From assembly GCA_018969425.1 (NCBI GenBank), contig JAGWYJ010000002.1:121996-185995 (forward strand): a stretch of 64,000 nucleotides of DNA, in the 5' to 3' direction. The notes under the pieces were generated by a model. The model made no database searches and had not been told where the DNA came from. It saw only the letters and a program-made list of their open reading frames with translations. The stretch's first letter is position 1, and each line of letters starts with the position of its first letter. Below are positions 28,719-37,402 of the stretch, one piece after another. The position numbers and the translations under genes were made by a program. The DNA is from Alphaproteobacteria bacterium (GTDB lineage Bacteria > Pseudomonadota > Alphaproteobacteria > Caulobacterales > Hyphomonadaceae).

Positions 28719-29396
28719 TCAGTTCAGAGGAATACGGACGGAATAGGCCCCGCCCATTTCGAGAGAGAAGTAGCCTGTAGCCTCGTCCGCTGGATAAAGT
28801 TCCTCGATCTGGTCAAGAAGCTGAGGGTCGATGCTGTCTCCGTGACATGTCAGACAGGTCTCCTCCATCGCGACCGGCTTGATCCATCGAAACACTCGTT
28901 GTCCCGTGGCTTCATCCACGACCTCGGAGATTTCTAAGGTTGCGGGATCGACGCCCCCATCCATGGCGAAACGGAAAATTTCGAGCTTGTCGCGTTCCCA
29001 GTCGTCGGCAGCATTGGCTGGATTTCGGACTCTAAGGGCCGTTCGCCCGATTTCTATCCGGCGGCCTGCAACGGCCAGTGAGTGCGTCCCCTCGATCACG
29101 GTGAGATAGGCGGTGAGGACTTGCCTAGCGTCAGTCCCGTTCTCCAGTGAACTTAGCGCCATGAGATGTAACTCCCGATCTATGCGCAGCGCGCTTTGCC
29201 GGGCCGCAAGGACATCCTCGGGCGCGGGAGGGGAGGGAGTGCGATCGCACGCGGCTGTAAGCGCGATAAGCAAGAGGAGGACCGTTCGCACGATCCGCCC
29301 GCGTCCTGGCCCTGACGGCAGGATCGACGAGACCGGATGGCGCCCCTCACCGTCGATGGACCGAACGAAAACCGCTGGGCGGGTTTCATCGATCAT
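28719..29396 (-). CDS. Tll0287-like (DUF3365) haem-domain lipoprotein
   Basis: A predicted envelope c-type haem protein of 225 residues. A hydrophobic stretch RTVLLLLIALTAAC supplies a lipobox, and the C-terminal half carries CLTCHGD, a CxxCH haem site, inside the Tll0287-like sensor fold (FRWIKPVAMEETCLTCH). ATG 29396 lies 8 bp after the preceding gene's stop with TGAGGCG as ribosome site, indicating an operon. It leaves ~36 residues before the hydrophobic segment, so a GTG start directly before RTVLLL is a real alternative. The family often serves as a haem-binding redox or gas sensor module; the role here is unknown. Confidence 0.8.
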   Translation of the reverse strand: MIDETRPAVFVRSIDGEGRHPVSSILPSGPGRGRIVRTVLLLLIALTAACDRTPSPPAPEDVLAARQSALRIDRELHLMALSSLENGTDARQVLTAYLTVIEGTHSLAVAGRRIEIGRTALRVRNPANAADDWERDKLEIFRFAMDGGVDPATLEISEVVDEATGQRVFRWIKPVAMEETCLTCHGDSIDPQLLDQIEELYPADEATGYFSLEMGGAYSVRIPLN

Positions 29397-29406
29397 GGAC
29401 TGCGCC

Positions 29407-30150
29407 TCAGTTGGGGACGACGTTGACGGCGACCTTGAAGGTGTCAGCCGCCGGCTCGGAGGCCGGCTCCCAGGGACGGCGCTGCGCAAGTGTGAGTTCG
29501 TAGCGGCCAGCGGTGACGGCCCGGAATGCCGTTACCTCCCAATGGTTGCCGCCTGTGAAACCGGGGATGTTTTGATTGCTTGATGTCGCCCCGCTCAATC
29601 CTGCCGTTACTTCGAGACCCGCAGGGAGATTTTCCGGTGCCCAGACATAGCCGGCCGTCGGCACGCCAGACAGGGACACTGAGAACGTATCTCCGACTTT
29701 CACCTCAATAGTGGAGCCGTTGTCTGAGGCCGTTAAATCCCGGACAACGCCAGCGGCGACCGGCGCCGGGAGGCTCTTCGCGACAGAGCTGCACACGACG
29801 CTTTCCCCCCTGGTCCAGACAACCTGCGATCCTTGAAGATCCAGGCTGACCCCGTCTTTCGTGTACGTCCGCCCGGAATCGCCCTCCCCGAGAGGAAGTC
29901 TGTGAACGCTGCCGTCACCTGTTCGAACGATCGCGTTTTCAGCGTCGCCAGAATCAATCACGATCTCAAGGGTCTCTCCGCCGTCACATTCGAACGCCAT
30001 GGCCCGTGCGAAAATTTCCTCGGGCGCGCTTTCTGACGTTGCAGCTTGGGTCTCTCCACCGGCTGCGGCTTCAGTAGCGGATTCTTCGCATCCGCTGATC
30101 CCAATGGTCAGGGCGAGAACCGTCGCCGTGATTCCTGAACGCATCCTCAT
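29407..30150 (-). CDS. MliC-chagasin fusion lipoprotein (lysozyme plus cysteine-protease inhibitor)
   Basis: A 247-residue lipoprotein (signal MRMRSGITATVLALTIGISGC). Residues ~45-125 match the MliC fold, the lysozyme inhibitor of C-type lysozyme: FECDGGETLEI, then SLDLQGSQVVWTRGESVVCSS with paired Cys. Residues ~145-245 match the chagasin (I42) cysteine-protease inhibitor: PTAGYVW, FTGGNHW and RRPWEP correspond to the three inhibitory loops (NPTTGY, GxGG and RPW). ATG 30150 is preferred because GGGGAG sits six bases upstream. It is transcribed with the downstream haem lipoprotein gene. The assignment rests on loop motifs; a search would be decisive. Confidence 0.82.
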   Translation of the reverse strand: MRMRSGITATVLALTIGISGCEESATEAAAGGETQAATSESAPEEIFARAMAFECDGGETLEIVIDSGDAENAIVRTGDGSVHRLPLGEGDSGRTYTKDGVSLDLQGSQVVWTRGESVVCSSVAKSLPAPVAAGVVRDLTASDNGSTIEVKVGDTFSVSLSGVPTAGYVWAPENLPAGLEVTAGLSGATSSNQNIPGFTGGNHWEVTAFRAVTAGRYELTLAQRRPWEPASEPAADTFKVAVNVVPN

Positions 30151-30308
30151 CGCCATCTCCCCGCCTTGTTCGGATGTCGAACCGCACACTCACGCTCCGG
30201 GGGCGCGAACGCAAGGGGTATCGGGTATCCGCAGGGTCGGGAACGAAGCCTCGAGAGTTATGGCTTACGGTCGTGACCGGATGAAGCGAATCTTCTAAGA
30301 GGCTCAGG

Positions 30309-30728
30309 ATGATATCAATCGCCGCCACTCTTCATGCTCTGGCCGCCCTGTGCGCAGGAGGCGCTGCAGCGTCAGGGTGGACGGTGTCGGTGGTGATCGC
30401 CAACATCGCGTTTGACGGATTGGACCATGGCCGGGCTGATCGCCACCTGCGACAGTCTCTAGTCTCATCGGCTCCGCTGCAGGCTGGTTTGCTGGCTTTG
30501 GCGGCTGCTTTCGCCTTGTTTTCAGGTGCATTTGCGGCGGCTCTGACAGCAGCTGTCGCCGCGCTCGGCTTTCTGGCTAATTTGTGGACGCTTGCGCCGT
30601 CCGACGACAAGGCGCCTCAGGGCGTCCGTCGCAAGCGGTCGACCCGCAGGATTGTCGCCGTCGCATTGACCCTTATGGTGACAGCAGCGGCTCTGACTGC
30701 AGGCGTATTGGCGGCATTCGGCGTCTGA
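30309..30728 (+). CDS. Hypothetical small membrane protein
   Basis: Function not recognised. The 139-residue protein has hydrophobic stretches at about 5-30, 58-95 (probably two segments) and 112-138, suggesting three or four membrane spans. A basic cytoplasmic stretch (GVRRKRSTRR) lies before the last span. It starts at ATG 30309 just after CTCAGG. It is divergent from the inhibitor lipoprotein, and the next gene (anchored protease) starts 100 bp later on the same strand. No motif indicates transport or catalysis. Confidence 0.65.
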   Translation: MISIAATLHALAALCAGGAAASGWTVSVVIANIAFDGLDHGRADRHLRQSLVSSAPLQAGLLALAAAFALFSGAFAAALTAAVAALGFLANLWTLAPSDDKAPQGVRRKRSTRRIVAVALTLMVTAAALTAGVLAAFGV

Positions 30729-30828
30729 GTCTATCTACCTCGTTCTAAGCGTTGCTCGCGTGCGATAGCGCCGCCCCTCCTTGTGGGATCGCCTCTCCGA
30801 CCGAATATATCTAGGCTCGGAGTTATAA

Positions 30829-31680
30829 ATGAGAATTCCCGACTGGCTGGTGTATTCGGTAGTCTTGGCGGTGGTCTTCACCGCCATCTTCGTTCGTGGC
30901 GAGGATGAGGGGCCTGCGTTCGCCCCGTCGTCAAGAATTGAACGCCTTGATCCGCCGCCGCCTGTGATCGCGCTCGGCCCTGACCTGCCTGCCTCTGATC
31001 CGTTCGATGAAAAGGTGCTGGTCCAGGTGGGTGCTGTGGAGGATGGGGTTGGAACCGCCTTCGCCATCCATCGTTCAGGGACTTGGCTGACGGCCCGCCA
31101 TGTGGTGGACGGCTGCTCAAGGATCGGGCTTGTGGTCGGCGGAGGTCGCGTGGCTGAAGTCGACGAGGTCCGCGTATCTGAAGATTCGGATCTTGCGCTC
31201 CTGTACACAGACCGAGCGCCCCGCGCCTTGTCTCTTGATCTGGAACGTCAGCTGCGTGTGGGGGAGTTCGGCTATCATGTTGGATTTCCCCATGGGGCGT
31301 TCGCGCAGGCGTCTTCGCAGCTTTTGACCCGGTCTCAGCTGGTCACCCGCGGTCGATACGAAGGTGAAGAGCCTGTTCTTGCCTGGGTTGAGACCGGACG
31401 CACGTCCTCTTCGGGCGCCAGTCTGGCGGGCATGAGCGGGGGGCCCGTATTCGACGATGGCGGCGCTGTGATCGGCGTCACGATCGCGGAGAGCCTGGGG
31501 CGCGGTCGGATCTATACGGCGGCGCCCGCTTCGATTGATCGTTTTCTTGAGGAAAACGGCTTCACCCCGGAGCCGGAAGAGGCCATGACCACAGCCATGG
31601 TTTCTGGAGCGCCGGATGCAGATCGGTTGCGCCGAGACCTCGCTGTTGTGAAGGTTGTCTGCCAGGTGAATGCGCCGTGA
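30829..31680 (+). CDS. Membrane-anchored trypsin-like serine protease
   Basis: A predicted periplasmic S1/S1C-type protease of 283 residues with an N-terminal anchor (residues ~6-22, WLVYSVVLAVVFTAIFV). The catalytic triad is visible: His in TARHVVDG, Asp in SEDSDLALL, Ser in AGMSGGPVFD. No PDZ domain is present, unlike DegP. A GGAG lies nine bases before ATG. It overlaps pyrF by four bases (GTGA), so the two are translated together. It may degrade envelope proteins; the substrate is unknown. Confidence 0.85.
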   Translation: MRIPDWLVYSVVLAVVFTAIFVRGEDEGPAFAPSSRIERLDPPPPVIALGPDLPASDPFDEKVLVQVGAVEDGVGTAFAIHRSGTWLTARHVVDGCSRIGLVVGGGRVAEVDEVRVSEDSDLALLYTDRAPRALSLDLERQLRVGEFGYHVGFPHGAFAQASSQLLTRSQLVTRGRYEGEEPVLAWVETGRTSSSGASLAGMSGGPVFDDGGAVIGVTIAESLGRGRIYTAAPASIDRFLEENGFTPEPEEAMTTAMVSGAPDADRLRRDLAVVKVVCQVNAP

Positions 31681-32579
31681 CGAACCAGGTCCCAAATGTC
31701 TTCGCTGATCGCCTGATGGAGGCCGTGCGCCGCCTCGGACCTTTATGCGTCGGGATTGATCCTCACCCCGCTTTGATTCCGGGACTCTTCGGATCCCCTG
31801 GCCCCGCATCAGCCTTGGCGTGGGGAAAGGCTGTGGTCGATCGCTGCGCGGGCCGGGTGGCCGTCGTCAAGCCGCAGGCGGCGCTTTTTGAGCGTTGGGG
31901 GGCTCGGGGCGTTCTTGCGCTGGAGGAGGTCTGCGAAGCGGCTCGCGCTGCGGGTCTGAGTGTCATTCTGGACGCGAAACGCGGCGACATCGGATCCACG
32001 GCGGAGGGATACGCTGAGGCCTATCTTGGCGCCGCGGCGTCTTGTCCGGCGGATTGTCTCACAGTCAGCCCTTACATGGGTCTCGACACGATCGAACCCT
32101 TTGTCGCCGCAGCGGAACGGCAGGGTCGAGGAGTGGCGGTTCTCGTGCGCACATCCAATCCGGGCTCAGCGGACTTTCAGTCGCTCAAGGTCGGGGACGA
32201 GCCCCTCTATCTGAAGGTGGCCCGGGCTCTTGCGCCTATGACCGAGCGGCTGATGGGCGCGTCCGGCTGGTCCGGCCTGATGATGGTTGCAGGCGCAACT
32301 GGCCCTCAGGAGGCCGCCGAGATACGACGCGTGGCGGGACAGGCTCTCTTTCTCGTACCGGGTTATGGCGCCCAGGGGGGAGGCGCCTATGCCGCGCTTT
32401 CAGGTTTTGTCCCCGGGCCTTCGGGCCGAGAGGGGGGGGTTGTGAACGCGTCTCGCTCCGTGTCCCTTCCGGACGCGGCGAGGGAGGTGTCGAGGACGGC
32501 TGAGTGGGACCGGATTATTGAGACTGCGATAGACGCCGCTCAGGCCGACCTCGTTCAGTCGGCGGCAGGCAGGACCTAA
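31677..32579 (+). CDS. pyrF: Orotidine 5'-phosphate decarboxylase, type 2
   Basis: Catalyses the final step of de novo UMP synthesis. It is 300 residues. The catalytic DAKRGDIGSTAEGYA motif, the N-terminal CVGIDPHPALIPGL and GNTP-like phosphate-binding LVPGYGAQGG are intact; length and motifs fit the longer (type 2) subfamily. It starts at GTG 31677, overlapping the protease stop (GTGA). A G8 tract at about 32432-32439 lies near the 3' end within conserved sequence and is in frame. Confidence 0.93.
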   Translation: MTNQVPNVFADRLMEAVRRLGPLCVGIDPHPALIPGLFGSPGPASALAWGKAVVDRCAGRVAVVKPQAALFERWGARGVLALEEVCEAARAAGLSVILDAKRGDIGSTAEGYAEAYLGAAASCPADCLTVSPYMGLDTIEPFVAAAERQGRGVAVLVRTSNPGSADFQSLKVGDEPLYLKVARALAPMTERLMGASGWSGLMMVAGATGPQEAAEIRRVAGQALFLVPGYGAQGGGAYAALSGFVPGPSGREGGVVNASRSVSLPDAAREVSRTAEWDRIIETAIDAAQADLVQSAAGRT

Positions 32580-32673
32580 GCGGTCTCAGAGGGCTGACAT
32601 CCCTTGCATCCGGTTCTAGAATGTCGTCCAGGGAGGCGGTCCGGAGGCGGGCCCGCCGCATAGGGAGGCGAGA

Positions 32674-34824
32674 ATGAAGCTTCGGTGGGCGATCATGGGC
32701 GGTGCGGCGCTGCTGGCGCTGTCGGCTTGCTCGGAGAAGGAGGCGGCGCTTCCAGCGATCACAGCGGCTGAGGTGGATGGTGCGGCGATCGCTGCGGCGG
32801 ACGGCCGACCAGGCGTCTGGCTCTCTCATGGCCGCACCTACTCTGAGCAGCGGTATTCCCCGCTTAATCAGATCAACGCCGATACGGTGGGCGAGCTTGG
32901 ACTGGCCTGGTATGCGGATCTCGACGTGGGTCGCGGGATGGAGGCGACGCCGATCGTCGTTGACGGCGTGATGTATGTGACCTCAGCCTGGTCCATGGTC
33001 TATGCGCTGGACGCCAAGACGGGAGAACGGAAGTGGACGTTCGATCCGAAGGTCGACAAGTCGCGCGGCGTGTTCGCCTGCTGCGACGTTGTCAATCGCG
33101 GCGTCGCCATCTGGCAGGGAAAGGTCTTCGTCGGCACCATCGATGGTCGTCTGATCGCTTTGAACGCAAGTGACGGTTCTGTCGCCTGGGAGCAGGTGAC
33201 GGTTGATCAGAGCAAGCCCTACACCATTACCGGGGCGCCGCGTGTGATCAAAGGGAAGGTCATCATTGGTAACGGTGGCGCTGAACTCGGGGTCCGCGGC
33301 TACATAACAGCCTACGATGCCGCGACTGGAGACAAGGCCTGGCGGTTCTACACGACCCCCAATCCTGACAAGAAGCCGGATGGAGAAGCGTCCGACAAGG
33401 CGTTCGCGGAGAAGGGCAATGCGACATGGTCGGATGAGGGGCGCTGGCGCACGGACGGCGGCGGCGGAACGGCCTGGGATGCGATGGCTTACGATCCGGA
33501 GCTGGACATCATGTATGTCGGCACAGGGAACGGGTCGCCCTGGAACTATCGTCTGAGATCGCCGTCGGCTCCGGAAGGCGGCAATAACGACAACCTGTTC
33601 CTGTCATCCATCCTCGCGCTGAAGCCGGACACGGGCGAGTATGTGTGGCACTATCAGACAACCCCTTCCGATACATGGGACTACACCGCGACGCAGCACA
33701 TCATGCTCGCGGATCTCGAGATCGGCGGAAAGATGCGTAAGGTGGCCATGCAGGCCCCGAAGAACGGATTTTTCTATGTTCTGGATCGGGAAACCGGGGA
33801 GCTTCTCTCGGCGGACGCTTTCCAGAAGATCAACTGGGCGACGGGTGTAGACCTAGCGACCGGTCGGCCTATAGAAAATCCTGCCGCCAGGTTCGCAGAG
33901 AGTCCCTTTGAAGCGGTTCCAGGTCCCCTTGGCAGTCATAACTGGCATCCGATGGCGTTCAGCCCGGAGACCGGTTTGGTCTACATCCCAGCTCATACGC
34001 TCCCTCAGATATTTACGTCCGAACAGCCGGGCGCGAAGGGGCAGGTCTATTGGAACACCGGCCTTGAGTTTGCCGCCGCGCCCGGGCCCACTCCCGATGA
34101 GGCGATGCGCAAGGCCGCTCGAGCGGCGCTGAAGGGTCAGCTGGTGGCGTGGGACCCGGTGGCGAAGAAGCCCCGCTGGACAGTGGATTATCCTTCGCCG
34201 TGGAATGGCGGCGTCCTCGCGACTGCGGGAGGTCTGGTTTTCCAGGGTTCCTTCGACACCGCGCTTCGCGCTTATGATGCGGCGACGGGCGAAAAGAAGT
34301 GGGAGACCGATACGCAGTATCCCTCGCTCTCAGGACCGATTTCGTACGAGATCGACGGCGAGCAGTACATCGCGACCACGGCTGGATGGGGTACGGCTTT
34401 TTCTCTGACGGGAGGAGCTCCGATTGACAAGGTCGGAACCCCCGAGCTTGGTCGGGTGATCGTATACAAAATTGGCGGCAAGGCGGCGCTGCCTGAGTAT
34501 TTGACTATGGAGCTTGATCGGACGCCTGCGGCGCCCAGTTTCGGGGCCCCTCAGCAGATCGGTCTTGGTCAGGTGCTCTACGATCGGAACTGTCTGGTGT
34601 GCCATGGGTCGCTCGTCGTCTCAGGCGGAGCCATTCAGGATCTTCGTTGGGCCCAGTCCCCCGGCGACAAGGACAGCTTCAGAAAAGTGGTCCTTGAAGG
34701 GCAATACGCGTCCGCGGGTATGGCGAGCTTCGCAGGAAAACTGACAGCGGATGAGGCCGAAGCTGTTCGCTCCTACATCCTCTTCAGGGCCAACGAGGAC
34801 GCGGCCCCGTCTTCGCCGAACTAA
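32674..34824 (+). CDS. PQQ-dependent quinohaemoprotein alcohol dehydrogenase, lipoprotein
   Basis: A periplasmic PQQ/Ca alcohol dehydrogenase (methanol/ethanol family) of 716 residues with C-terminal cytochrome c. The signal MKLRWAIMGGAALLALSAC has a lipobox (Cys19). The propeller body has the vicinal disulfide pair CC (136-137), W-docking repeats such as GGGGTAWDA, and the catalytic Asp in TTPSDTWDY (Asp333). The C-terminal domain carries CLVCH (640-644). Fusion of the haem domain makes it type II. Most such enzymes are soluble periplasmic proteins; a lipobox suggests membrane anchoring. Substrates are probably short-chain alcohols; PQQ synthesis genes are not in the window. Two hairpins follow. 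Confidence 0.93.
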   Translation: MKLRWAIMGGAALLALSACSEKEAALPAITAAEVDGAAIAAADGRPGVWLSHGRTYSEQRYSPLNQINADTVGELGLAWYADLDVGRGMEATPIVVDGVMYVTSAWSMVYALDAKTGERKWTFDPKVDKSRGVFACCDVVNRGVAIWQGKVFVGTIDGRLIALNASDGSVAWEQVTVDQSKPYTITGAPRVIKGKVIIGNGGAELGVRGYITAYDAATGDKAWRFYTTPNPDKKPDGEASDKAFAEKGNATWSDEGRWRTDGGGGTAWDAMAYDPELDIMYVGTGNGSPWNYRLRSPSAPEGGNNDNLFLSSILALKPDTGEYVWHYQTTPSDTWDYTATQHIMLADLEIGGKMRKVAMQAPKNGFFYVLDRETGELLSADAFQKINWATGVDLATGRPIENPAARFAESPFEAVPGPLGSHNWHPMAFSPETGLVYIPAHTLPQIFTSEQPGAKGQVYWNTGLEFAAAPGPTPDEAMRKAARAALKGQLVAWDPVAKKPRWTVDYPSPWNGGVLATAGGLVFQGSFDTALRAYDAATGEKKWETDTQYPSLSGPISYEIDGEQYIATTAGWGTAFSLTGGAPIDKVGTPELGRVIVYKIGGKAALPEYLTMELDRTPAAPSFGAPQQIGLGQVLYDRNCLVCHGSLVVSGGAIQDLRWAQSPGDKDSFRKVVLEGQYASAGMASFAGKLTADEAEAVRSYILFRANEDAAPSSPN

Positions 34825-34833
34825 TCCGCTTCG

Positions 34834-34866
34834 GATCGCTCTCGGGCTGATGGCCCGAGGGCGATC
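34834..34866 (+). terminator. Terminator hairpin after PQQ dehydrogenase gene
   Basis: GATCGCTCTCGGGC pairs with GCCCGAGGGCGATC (14 bp with one U-G pair) around a TGATG loop, followed by TTCCTCT. It lies 9 bp after the stop. Confidence 0.65.
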
Positions 34867-34892
34867 TTCCTCTGGTTGCGCTATGACCAATG

Positions 34893-34916
34893 GAACCCGC
34901 CCATCAGGGCGGGTTC
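34893..34916. terminator. Second hairpin between convergent genes
   Basis: GAACCCGCCC pairs perfectly with GGGCGGGTTC around an ATCA loop, just 4 bp beyond the stop of the minus-strand lipoprotein gene. It may end either transcript. Confidence 0.6.
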
Positions 34917-34920
34917 TGTG

Positions 34921-35529
34921 TTACTTCGGGTTGCAGAATCCTAGGAAGGCGGAGGCTTCAGCAGGCAGAGCCTTTAAAGAGGCGATGTGAGGCGAGCTGA
35001 CCTGAGTGGAGGGGTCGCGGACGAACGCCCAGGTGGGGTCTCCTTTATCGGTGATGAAGATCACCGACTCGGCTCCAGCCATTTCTCTGAGTTCGGCCGC
35101 AGAGAGGCTGAAGACGAACTCTGCATCTGAGGCGCGGGCTGCCGCTTCGAAGCGACCTTCCAGAGAACGCGTCTTTCCCATGACACGCATCTGATAGGTC
35201 GCTGATTGTCCTTTCCTGTCCGCCGGTTGCCGCCCGAGGCGGGCCGTAATGGCGCCTGTGTCGGCGGAGCATGTGGCGGAAAGGCCGGCCGGAGCGTTCA
35301 CAGAGCCCCCTGACGAAACCAGAGCTAGGATCGGGCGTTGAGGCAGGAGACGTTCATCGGCCACCCACTGCGAGGAGGCTCGCAGGTTGAGCGCCGGCGC
35401 TGGAGCGGGCTTGAGCGAGATCGCCCCGGCAGTCGGGGCCGGAGCGGCAGGCGCCGCTTCCGGCTCGGGATTGGCGGCGCACCCTGTGGCGGCAAGCAGA
35501 GCCCCTGCGAGAATGAGATATCGGGTCAT
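34921..35529 (-). CDS. Hypothetical lipoprotein
   Basis: Function not recognised. It is 202 residues. The signal MTRYLILAGALLAATGC has a clear lipobox (ATGC, Cys17), followed by a Pro/Ala-rich linker (~20-45). The C-terminal part is a compact beta-rich domain with two cysteines (ATCSADTG and GFCNPK) that may form a disulfide. It is convergent with the PQQ dehydrogenase. Its start is 44 bp from the quinone oxidoreductase stop on the same strand, so the pair may be co-transcribed. Confidence 0.75.
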   Translation of the reverse strand: MTRYLILAGALLAATGCAANPEPEAAPAAPAPTAGAISLKPAPAPALNLRASSQWVADERLLPQRPILALVSSGGSVNAPAGLSATCSADTGAITARLGRQPADRKGQSATYQMRVMGKTRSLEGRFEAAARASDAEFVFSLSAAELREMAGAESVIFITDKGDPTWAFVRDPSTQVSSPHIASLKALPAEASAFLGFCNPK

Positions 35530-35572
35530 GTTGGAGCTCCCTCTGACGTCGGCGTCCGTCGGCGGACGTCGG

Positions 35573-36565
35573 TTAAATGGTCACGACAACTTTGCCCTTG
35601 GCCCGCCGCTCGGAGAGCTCTCGGATGGCGTCGGCGGCCTGCGAGAGGGGATAAACGTTCGAGATATGCGGCTTGATGGATCCTGCCCGGTAGAGCCGGA
35701 ACAGGTCGGCCAGATTCTCTTCATGTCCTTTCGGGTCTCTGGCGACTGCAGCGCCCCAGAAGACGCCGACGATCTGGCAGGATTTGAGAAGAGTGAGGTT
35801 GAGGGGCAGCCGGGGAATACCTGCCGGAAAGCCGATGACGAGGAACCGGCCCTCCCAGTTCAGAGCCCGGACCGCCGGCTCTGCGTAATCGCCGCCGACC
35901 CCGTCATAGATAACGTCCACTCCTCCGCCTGAGATCTCCTTGATCTGGTCAGAAAAGGCCTTTTGCTGGTCCTTCGACAAGGGATTGGATGGATAGACGA
36001 ACCCCTTGTGAGCGCCTTTTGAGATGGCGAAATCGACCTTCTCCTGAGATGAGGCGGCTGCGATAACCTCTGCGCCCATGGCGCGTCCAAGCTCCACCGC
36101 AGCAAGACCGACGCCGCCTGCGGCTCCCAGAACAAGAAGTTTTTCTCCCGGCTGGAGCTTGCCTCTGTCCTTGAGGGCGTAATGGGAGGTTCCGTATGTC
36201 ATCAGGAAAGCGGCGGCTTCTTCAAACGGCATGTCGTCTGGCATCGCGACCAGCCGACGGGCATCGAGGGCGATCTCCTCCGCCATGCCTCCCGATCCGC
36301 AGGAGGCGAAAACGCGATCGCCGGGCTTAAACGCGGTGACGCCCTCGCCGACGGATTTGACAATCCCGGAGATTTCTCCGCCCGGCGAGAAGGGGCGCTG
36401 CGGTTTAAACTGATACATGTCCTGGATGATGAGAAAGTCGGGGAAATTGACCCCAACCGCCCTAACGCTCACGACCGCTTGCCCTGGACCTGCGCTTGGC
36501 GAGGCGATCTCTTCGAGCACCAGGCTGTCGGGGAGCCCCGGGGCTTTTGAGAGGATGGCTTTCAT
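35573..36565 (-). CDS. NADPH:quinone oxidoreductase (zinc-free MDR family)
   Basis: A medium-chain dehydrogenase/reductase of 330 residues. The N-terminal GroES-like domain has GVNFPDFLIIQDMYQ, lacking a structural Zn site. The cofactor domain has VLGAAGGVGLAAVELGRAMG, followed by DVIYDGVGGD. It is related to the Qor/zeta-crystallin group that reduces quinones or enoyl substrates with NADPH. ATG 36565 has the family-like N-terminus MKAILSKAPGLPDSLVLEE. It is the first gene of a small minus-strand unit with the downstream lipoprotein. Confidence 0.9.
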   Translation of the reverse strand: MKAILSKAPGLPDSLVLEEIASPSAGPGQAVVSVRAVGVNFPDFLIIQDMYQFKPQRPFSPGGEISGIVKSVGEGVTAFKPGDRVFASCGSGGMAEEIALDARRLVAMPDDMPFEEAAAFLMTYGTSHYALKDRGKLQPGEKLLVLGAAGGVGLAAVELGRAMGAEVIAAASSQEKVDFAISKGAHKGFVYPSNPLSKDQQKAFSDQIKEISGGGVDVIYDGVGGDYAEPAVRALNWEGRFLVIGFPAGIPRLPLNLTLLKSCQIVGVFWGAAVARDPKGHEENLADLFRLYRAGSIKPHISNVYPLSQAADAIRELSERRAKGKVVVTI

Positions 36566-36699
36566 AGGGCGCGGCTCCGTGTCTAATTGGCGAGGCTCTG
36601 AGGCGATCGTTTGTGATGTCTGGCGGCTGGGAGGCTAGCGGTCCGACGCGACGGTGTGAAGGCCGGTCGAGCCGTTGGATCATGATTTCAGGTCGTTGA

Positions 36700-37203
36700 A
36701 TGAAACCTCTACGCGGATATTTCGGGATCGGAGCCGAAGGCGTCTCCAAGCCGATGAATCTGGGCGCGATCATGCGCACCGCTCACGCTTTCGGGGCCAG
36801 CTTCACCTTTTCCGTTTCGGCGGCCCGGAATATTCGTCTCGCCTACAAATCCGACACCTCCAAGTCTTTCGATCATGTCCCCTACTACGAATGGGACACG
36901 ATTTCCGACATGCGGCTGCCTCAGGGGTGCGCTTTGGTCGGGGTCGAGCTGACAGATGACGCCATTGATCTGCCCGCGTTCCGTCACCCGACCTCCGCCG
37001 CCTACATTCTCGGGCGTGAGAAGGGGGACTTGTCAGCTGAGATGCTTTCGCGCTGCGCTCACGTCGTGAGGATTCCGACACGCTTCTGCATTAATCTCTC
37101 CCTCGCTGCGGCGTTGGTTATGTATGACCGGGTGACAAGTCTGGGAGGTTATCCGGCCCGTCCTATCATGCCTGGCGGGCCGACAGGCGGGTCGGACGCG
37201 TGA
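36700..37203 (+). CDS. SpoU-family (TrmH/TrmL-like) RNA methyltransferase
   Basis: A predicted 2'-O-ribose RNA methyltransferase with a trefoil-knot SPOUT fold, 167 residues. Motif 1 is PMNLGAIMRTAHAFGA (N-x-G..R), motif 2 AYILGREKGDLS, and motif 3 VRIPTRFCINLSLAAALVMYD. The length, without an N-terminal L7Ae-like extension, resembles TrmL, but the target nucleotide cannot be deduced. It has no clear operon partner; the sigma-54 regulator follows after ~200 bp. Confidence 0.88.
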   Translation: MKPLRGYFGIGAEGVSKPMNLGAIMRTAHAFGASFTFSVSAARNIRLAYKSDTSKSFDHVPYYEWDTISDMRLPQGCALVGVELTDDAIDLPAFRHPTSAAYILGREKGDLSAEMLSRCAHVVRIPTRFCINLSLAAALVMYDRVTSLGGYPARPIMPGGPTGGSDA

Positions 37204-37402
37204 AATTGACAGGGCGGACCGTTAACCGAGAGCGTTTCGTAAGGGGGCCTCGACCCGTCGATCCTGTATCAGTTTCGGTCGATTTTCCCCGAGTTCATTA
37301 GAATTTTACGAGACCTGTTAAGCAGGATTTCAGCGCTCCGTGCCACTTTGATCCGAAGGGTTGATCGCGGGGTCTCGCCTGCGTTCGGACAGGTGAAGAC
37401 GC

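Noticed and set aside
32432..32439. G8 tract in pyrF as a phase-variation site
   Set aside because: The gene is housekeeping and the tract is in frame within conserved sequence; nothing suggests switching.
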